DNA from: Balneolales bacterium
GTDB taxonomy: Bacteria; Bacteroidota; Rhodothermia; Balneolales; Natronogracilivirgulaceae
Assembly (NCBI GenBank): GCA_007116685.1
Contig: SKIC01000229.1
Coordinates: forward strand, 1-8,528
Direction of reading: 5' to 3'
Length of the DNA: 8,528 nucleotides
Shown here piece after piece: positions 6,360-8,528 of this stretch. The notes beneath the pieces were generated by a model. The model worked only from the letters and a program-made list of their open reading frames with translations, had not been told where the DNA came from and searched no databases. A program made the position numbers and the translations under genes. Numbering within the stretch: position 1 is the stretch's first letter; each line of letters starts with the position of its first letter.

Positions 6360-7697
6360 ATGGAAATTATCTATCTCGTCATCGGATTGATTATTGGAGC
6401 CATACTTGGATGGCTTCTGGCAAAATTTATGAAAAAAGAAGCGCCAAGTGTTCCAGTTGAGAAATTTGAACAGTTACAGCGAGAAAACTTAGAGAGTGAG
6501 AAGCAACTGTCTCAAACAAGTGGGTTACTGAATTCTGAAAAAGAGAGACGTGAAAAGTTAGAATCCGATCTGGAAACCGAAAGAGAAAATCGCAGAGAGT
6601 TACAATCCCGATACGATACAATTGCCAGCAACTACAGCAATTTAAAAGAGCGATTGAATGAGCAAAAAGCAGAGATAGAGAAACTTCAGGAGCAATTTGC
6701 TGCTAAATTTCAGGTTTTGGCGAATCAAATTTTAGAGGAGAAATCTCAAAAATTCACCCAACAGAACAAGGAGCAACTCCATCAATTACTGAGCCCGCTT
6801 AGTGAAAAAATCAAAGATTTTGAGAAAAAGGTGGAAGAAGGAAATAAGGAAACCTTGGCGTGGAATTCTCAACTCAAAGAGCAACTGAACAGTATGCGAG
6901 AGTTGAATGTGAAAATCACCAAAGAAGCTGAAAATCTCACCAAAGCGCTAAAAGGTGATGTAAAAAAACAGGGTAATTGGGGCGAAATAATTCTGGAGCG
7001 TATTCTTGAACAAAGCGGACTCAGAAAAGACTCCGAATACAAAATGGAAGATTCCACTACGATTGATGGAAAACGCCTCCGACCTGATGTTGTGATTTAT
7101 CTTCCTGATGAGAAATTCTTAATCATCGATTCAAAAGTCTCTCTGGTTGCTTACGAGCGCTGGAATAGTGCGGAATCCGAAGTTGAGCAACAAGCAGCGG
7201 CACGTGAATTTGTGACTTCGTTGAAAGCACACATCAAGAACTTGTCGTCAAAGAATTATCAGGATATTCACGGTAGTGGTAGTCCGAATTTTGTATTGCT
7301 TTTCATCCCGATTGAATCGGCATTTGCGTTAGCGGTCAGATTAGATTCTGAAATCTACCAGCAGGCGTTTGATAACAACATCGTGATTGTGAGCCCTTCT
7401 ACCCTTTTAGCCACGCTTTCTACAATCGCCAATATCTGGAAGCACGAATATCAAAACCGCAATGCTTTAGAAATCGCAGACCGCGGCGGTAAATTGTACG
7501 AAAAATTCAAAGGCTTTGTGGATGCCATGCTGGATATTGGTAAAAGCATAGAAAAAAGTCAAAAAAGCTACGAAACAGCAATGACTCGTCTCACCGATGG
7601 CCCCGGAAATCTAGTCCGCCAAGCAGAAATGTTGAAAGAATTAGGTGCCAACACCAACGCTAAAATGCCCTCAGAAGTAACCAAGAGTCTGGAATAA
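6360..7697 (+). CDS. rmuC: RmuC family membrane-anchored recombination-limiting protein
   Basis: 445 residues, normal for the family. Loss of RmuC in E. coli raises inversions at short inverted repeats. The domain has a predicted PD-(D/E)xK nuclease fold, though the biochemical activity is not firmly established. Residues 3-23 form one N-terminal transmembrane helix (IIYLVIGLIIGAILGWLLAK) that should anchor it with the rest in the cytoplasm. Residues about 33-195 are highly charged and heptad-like, a long coiled coil. The RmuC domain spans about 197-420. Visible candidate catalytic residues are E209 in NWGEI, D243 in RLRPDVVI and D257-x-K259 in IIDSK. Family blocks LLFIPIESAFALA and VSPSTLLATLSTIANIW follow. 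A SD-like AGAGG precedes the ATG. It is followed by a hairpin-rich repeat region and faces the adenine deaminase gene. Confidence 0.92.
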   Translation: MEIIYLVIGLIIGAILGWLLAKFMKKEAPSVPVEKFEQLQRENLESEKQLSQTSGLLNSEKERREKLESDLETERENRRELQSRYDTIASNYSNLKERLNEQKAEIEKLQEQFAAKFQVLANQILEEKSQKFTQQNKEQLHQLLSPLSEKIKDFEKKVEEGNKETLAWNSQLKEQLNSMRELNVKITKEAENLTKALKGDVKKQGNWGEIILERILEQSGLRKDSEYKMEDSTTIDGKRLRPDVVIYLPDEKFLIIDSKVSLVAYERWNSAESEVEQQAAAREFVTSLKAHIKNLSSKNYQDIHGSGSPNFVLLFIPIESAFALAVRLDSEIYQQAFDNNIVIVSPSTLLATLSTIANIWKHEYQNRNALEIADRGGKLYEKFKGFVDAMLDIGKSIEKSQKSYETAMTRLTDGPGNLVRQAEMLKELGANTNAKMPSEVTKSLE

Positions 7698-7704
7698 TAT
7701 CTTT

Positions 7705-7823
7705 CCCCGCGGTGGTGATTCTCACCCGGCGCTCTATTCTGTGTACGCCGCGGCGCACACTTAAACCACGAAGGACATCGTCCTCGATGTCCGGAAACAA
7801 AGAACAAATCGTCCCCGATTTGT
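7705..7823. repeat. 119-bp direct repeat, copy A
   Basis: This matches 7945-8063 without any gap at an exact offset of 240 bp; I count 105 of 119 identical positions (88%). Inside are four hairpins in order. GGTGA/TCACC at 7714-7726. The near-palindrome GTGTACGCCGCGGCGCACAC at 7741-7760, whose centre CGCCGCGGCG is perfect. GGACATCG-TCCT-CGATGTCC at 7773-7792. ACAAATCG-TCCC-CGATTTGT at 7804-7823. It begins 8 bp after the rmuC stop. It is noncoding by my reading, because substitutions between the copies show no third-position bias in the minus-strand frame that crosses both. Confidence 0.9.
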
Positions 7824-7830
7824 GCCATGT

Positions 7831-7942
7831 CGCAGTCGAGGACGACTGCGTTATTTTTCCCGGTCATCGCGGACGATGACCTACTGAAGAAGCAGGAAGT
7901 CGTCTCAACGACTGGTAGCAAACAACAAATCGTCCCCGATTT
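7831..7942. repeat. Hairpin array between the two 119-bp repeats
   Basis: Four hairpins follow one another. 7831-7850 is CGCAGTCG-AGGA-CGACTGCG (8 bp perfect). 7862-7881 is GGTCATCG-CGGA-CGATGACC (8 bp perfect). 7898-7913 is AGTCGT-CTCA-ACGACT (6 bp). 7927-7942 is AAATCG-TCCC-CGATTT (6 bp). Three of the four, like two in copy A, share the architecture of an outer variable arm, TCG, a 4-nt loop, and CGA. The final part from about 7892 looks like a diverged third copy of the repeat's second half, because the AAATCG-TCCC-CGATTT element recurs at roughly 120-bp steps (7806, 7927, 8046). Confidence 0.8.
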
Positions 7943-7944
7943 AC

Positions 7945-8063
7945 CCCCGCTGAGGTGATCCTTACCCGGCGCATAATTCTGCGTACGCCGCGGCGCATAC
8001 TTGAACCACGAAGGATATCGTCCTCGATTTCTGGAAACAAATAACAAATCGTCCCCGATTTGT
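7945..8063. repeat. 119-bp direct repeat, copy B
   Basis: Second copy of the repeat at 7705-7823, 240 bp downstream with no indels. The last hairpin, 8044-8063 (ACAAATCG-TCCC-CGATTTGT), is perfectly conserved. The middle one (8013-8032) has decayed: the C-G pair of copy A became T-T, and an outer pair became G-T. The first hairpin keeps pairing through a G-T wobble (GGTGA/TTACC at 7954-7966). Copy A is therefore the better-preserved fold. The copy ends 32 bp before the stop codon of the converging adenine deaminase gene. Confidence 0.9.
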
Positions 8064-8095
8064 ACACACGCTGGGGCTGTAGGGAATACCTCAAA

Positions 8096-8528
8096 TCAAA
8101 TATCTACAAACTCGAACTTCTCCCCGTCAAAAAGCCCCTTATCACTCAGTTTGAGGGATGGGATTACCAAAAGCGCCATAAATGAAATAAGCATATAAGG
8201 TGCTTTAAGCTCGCTACCCATTTCTATCGCCATCTTACTGAGTTTCTGATAAGCGACACCCACTTCTTCGCCTGATTTATTTGTCATAATTCCCGCAACC
8301 GGCAAAGGCAATACTTCTTCGATTTCTCCATCCACGGCAGCCATTCCACCTTTAGCATCCATAATGAGATTTACAACTCGTGCTATGTCCTCATCATTAG
8401 TGCCCACAGCAATAATATTGTGGCAATCGTGCCCTACGGATGAAGCAATCGCTCCACGTTTTAATCCAAAGTTTTTAATGAAGGCAACACCGGGTTTTGC
8501 TTTTTCATAGCGATTTACTACCGCCATT
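8096..8528 (-). CDS. ade: Adenine deaminase, C-terminal part (5' end outside window)
   Basis: The minus-strand frame enters at the right window edge and stops with TGA (complement of 8096-8098), giving about 143 C-terminal residues. Ade hydrolyses adenine to hypoxanthine and ammonia in cytoplasmic purine salvage. The visible segment carries family hallmarks: AVVNRYEKAKPGVAFIKNFG, then LKRGAIASSVGHDCHNIIAVG, TNDEDIARVVNLI, and GGMAAVDGEIEEVLPLPVAG. These resemble the C-terminal domain of bacterial adenine deaminases of the Ade family, distinct from Add-type enzymes. The Met encoded at 8525-8527 lies inside this conserved region and is not the real start. The gene converges on rmuC, with the repeat array between the two stops. 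No frameshift is seen in the visible part. Confidence 0.92.
   Translation of the reverse strand, partial: MAVVNRYEKAKPGVAFIKNFGLKRGAIASSVGHDCHNIIAVGTNDEDIARVVNLIMDAKGGMAAVDGEIEEVLPLPVAGIMTNKSGEEVGVAYQKLSKMAIEMGSELKAPYMLISFMALLVIPSLKLSDKGLFDGEKFEFVDI

Noticed and set aside
7773..7823. Rho-independent terminator of rmuC
   Set aside because: The hairpins are strong, but none is followed by a T-run on either strand. A termination role is possible but not shown by the sequence.
7568..8047. 159-codon minus-strand open frame overlapping the rmuC end and both repeat copies, with a peptide motif appearing twice at 80-residue spacing
   Set aside because: The repeat spacing of 240 bp is a multiple of three, which alone keeps the frame open. 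I placed the 14 substitutions between copies at codon positions 1, 2 and 3 as 6, 4 and 4, so there is no third-position bias. The frame overlaps rmuC antisense and lies in hairpin DNA.
7705..8063. CRISPR array
   Set aside because: The units are long (119 bp), only two to three in number, diverged and made of internal hairpins. There are no 25-40 bp identical repeats with unique equal-length spacers and no cas genes.
7864..8198. Other short open frames in the repeat region (minus 7864-8094, plus 8001-8198)
   Set aside because: They run through hairpins or antisense to adenine deaminase and match no protein pattern I know.

Overview
The window looks like a chromosomal segment from a Bacteroidota-type bacterium (Bacteroidota or a close FCB relative such as Balneolota). 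Three things suggest this: moderate GC of about 40% in the genes that I counted, mostly A/T-rich start regions without a Shine-Dalgarno sequence, and gene families typical of that group. These include the secreted protein often labelled 'asparagine synthetase B', MtaB with a family 4 uracil-DNA glycosylase, and an iodotyrosine-deiodinase-type nitroreductase. The assignment is inference from protein content only.

Layout, left to right. (1) 3-149: C-terminal end of a probable TPR protein, coupled by an ATGA overlap to (2) 146-1471, a secreted protein with a glutamine-amidotransferase/ThuA-like fold signature. (3) 1472-1691: GC-rich intergenic stretch with two strong hairpins built from TTCGRCTWCGCTC-type words. 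(4) 1692-3017 mtaB, overlapping by 8 bp with (5) 3010-3858, a family 4-like uracil-DNA glycosylase that appears to lack most iron-sulfur ligands. (6) 3956-5494 dnaB, followed 11 bp later by (7) 5506-6171, a flavin reductase that carries the halotyrosine-binding residues of iodotyrosine deiodinase. (8) 6172-6359: intergenic stretch with three consecutive hairpins. (9) 6360-7697 rmuC. (10) 7698-8095: noncoding region of about 400 bp, visibly more GC-rich (53% over 7741-8040), made of two 119-bp direct repeats exactly 240 bp apart with a hairpin-rich spacer. (11) 8096-8528, minus strand: the 3' part of an adenine deaminase gene that runs off the window and converges on rmuC.

Functionally, the centre of the window is rich in information processing and DNA maintenance: tRNA modification (MtaB), uracil excision (UDG), replicative helicase (DnaB) and a RmuC-type nuclease-fold protein. 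The flavin dehalogenase-like enzyme and adenine deaminase are small-molecule enzymes. I see no mobile element, CRISPR array, tRNA or rRNA. The least ordinary items are the hairpin-array repeat downstream of rmuC, the iodotyrosine-deiodinase homologue, the UDG without its metal ligands, and the Cys-containing secreted protein with its TPR partner.
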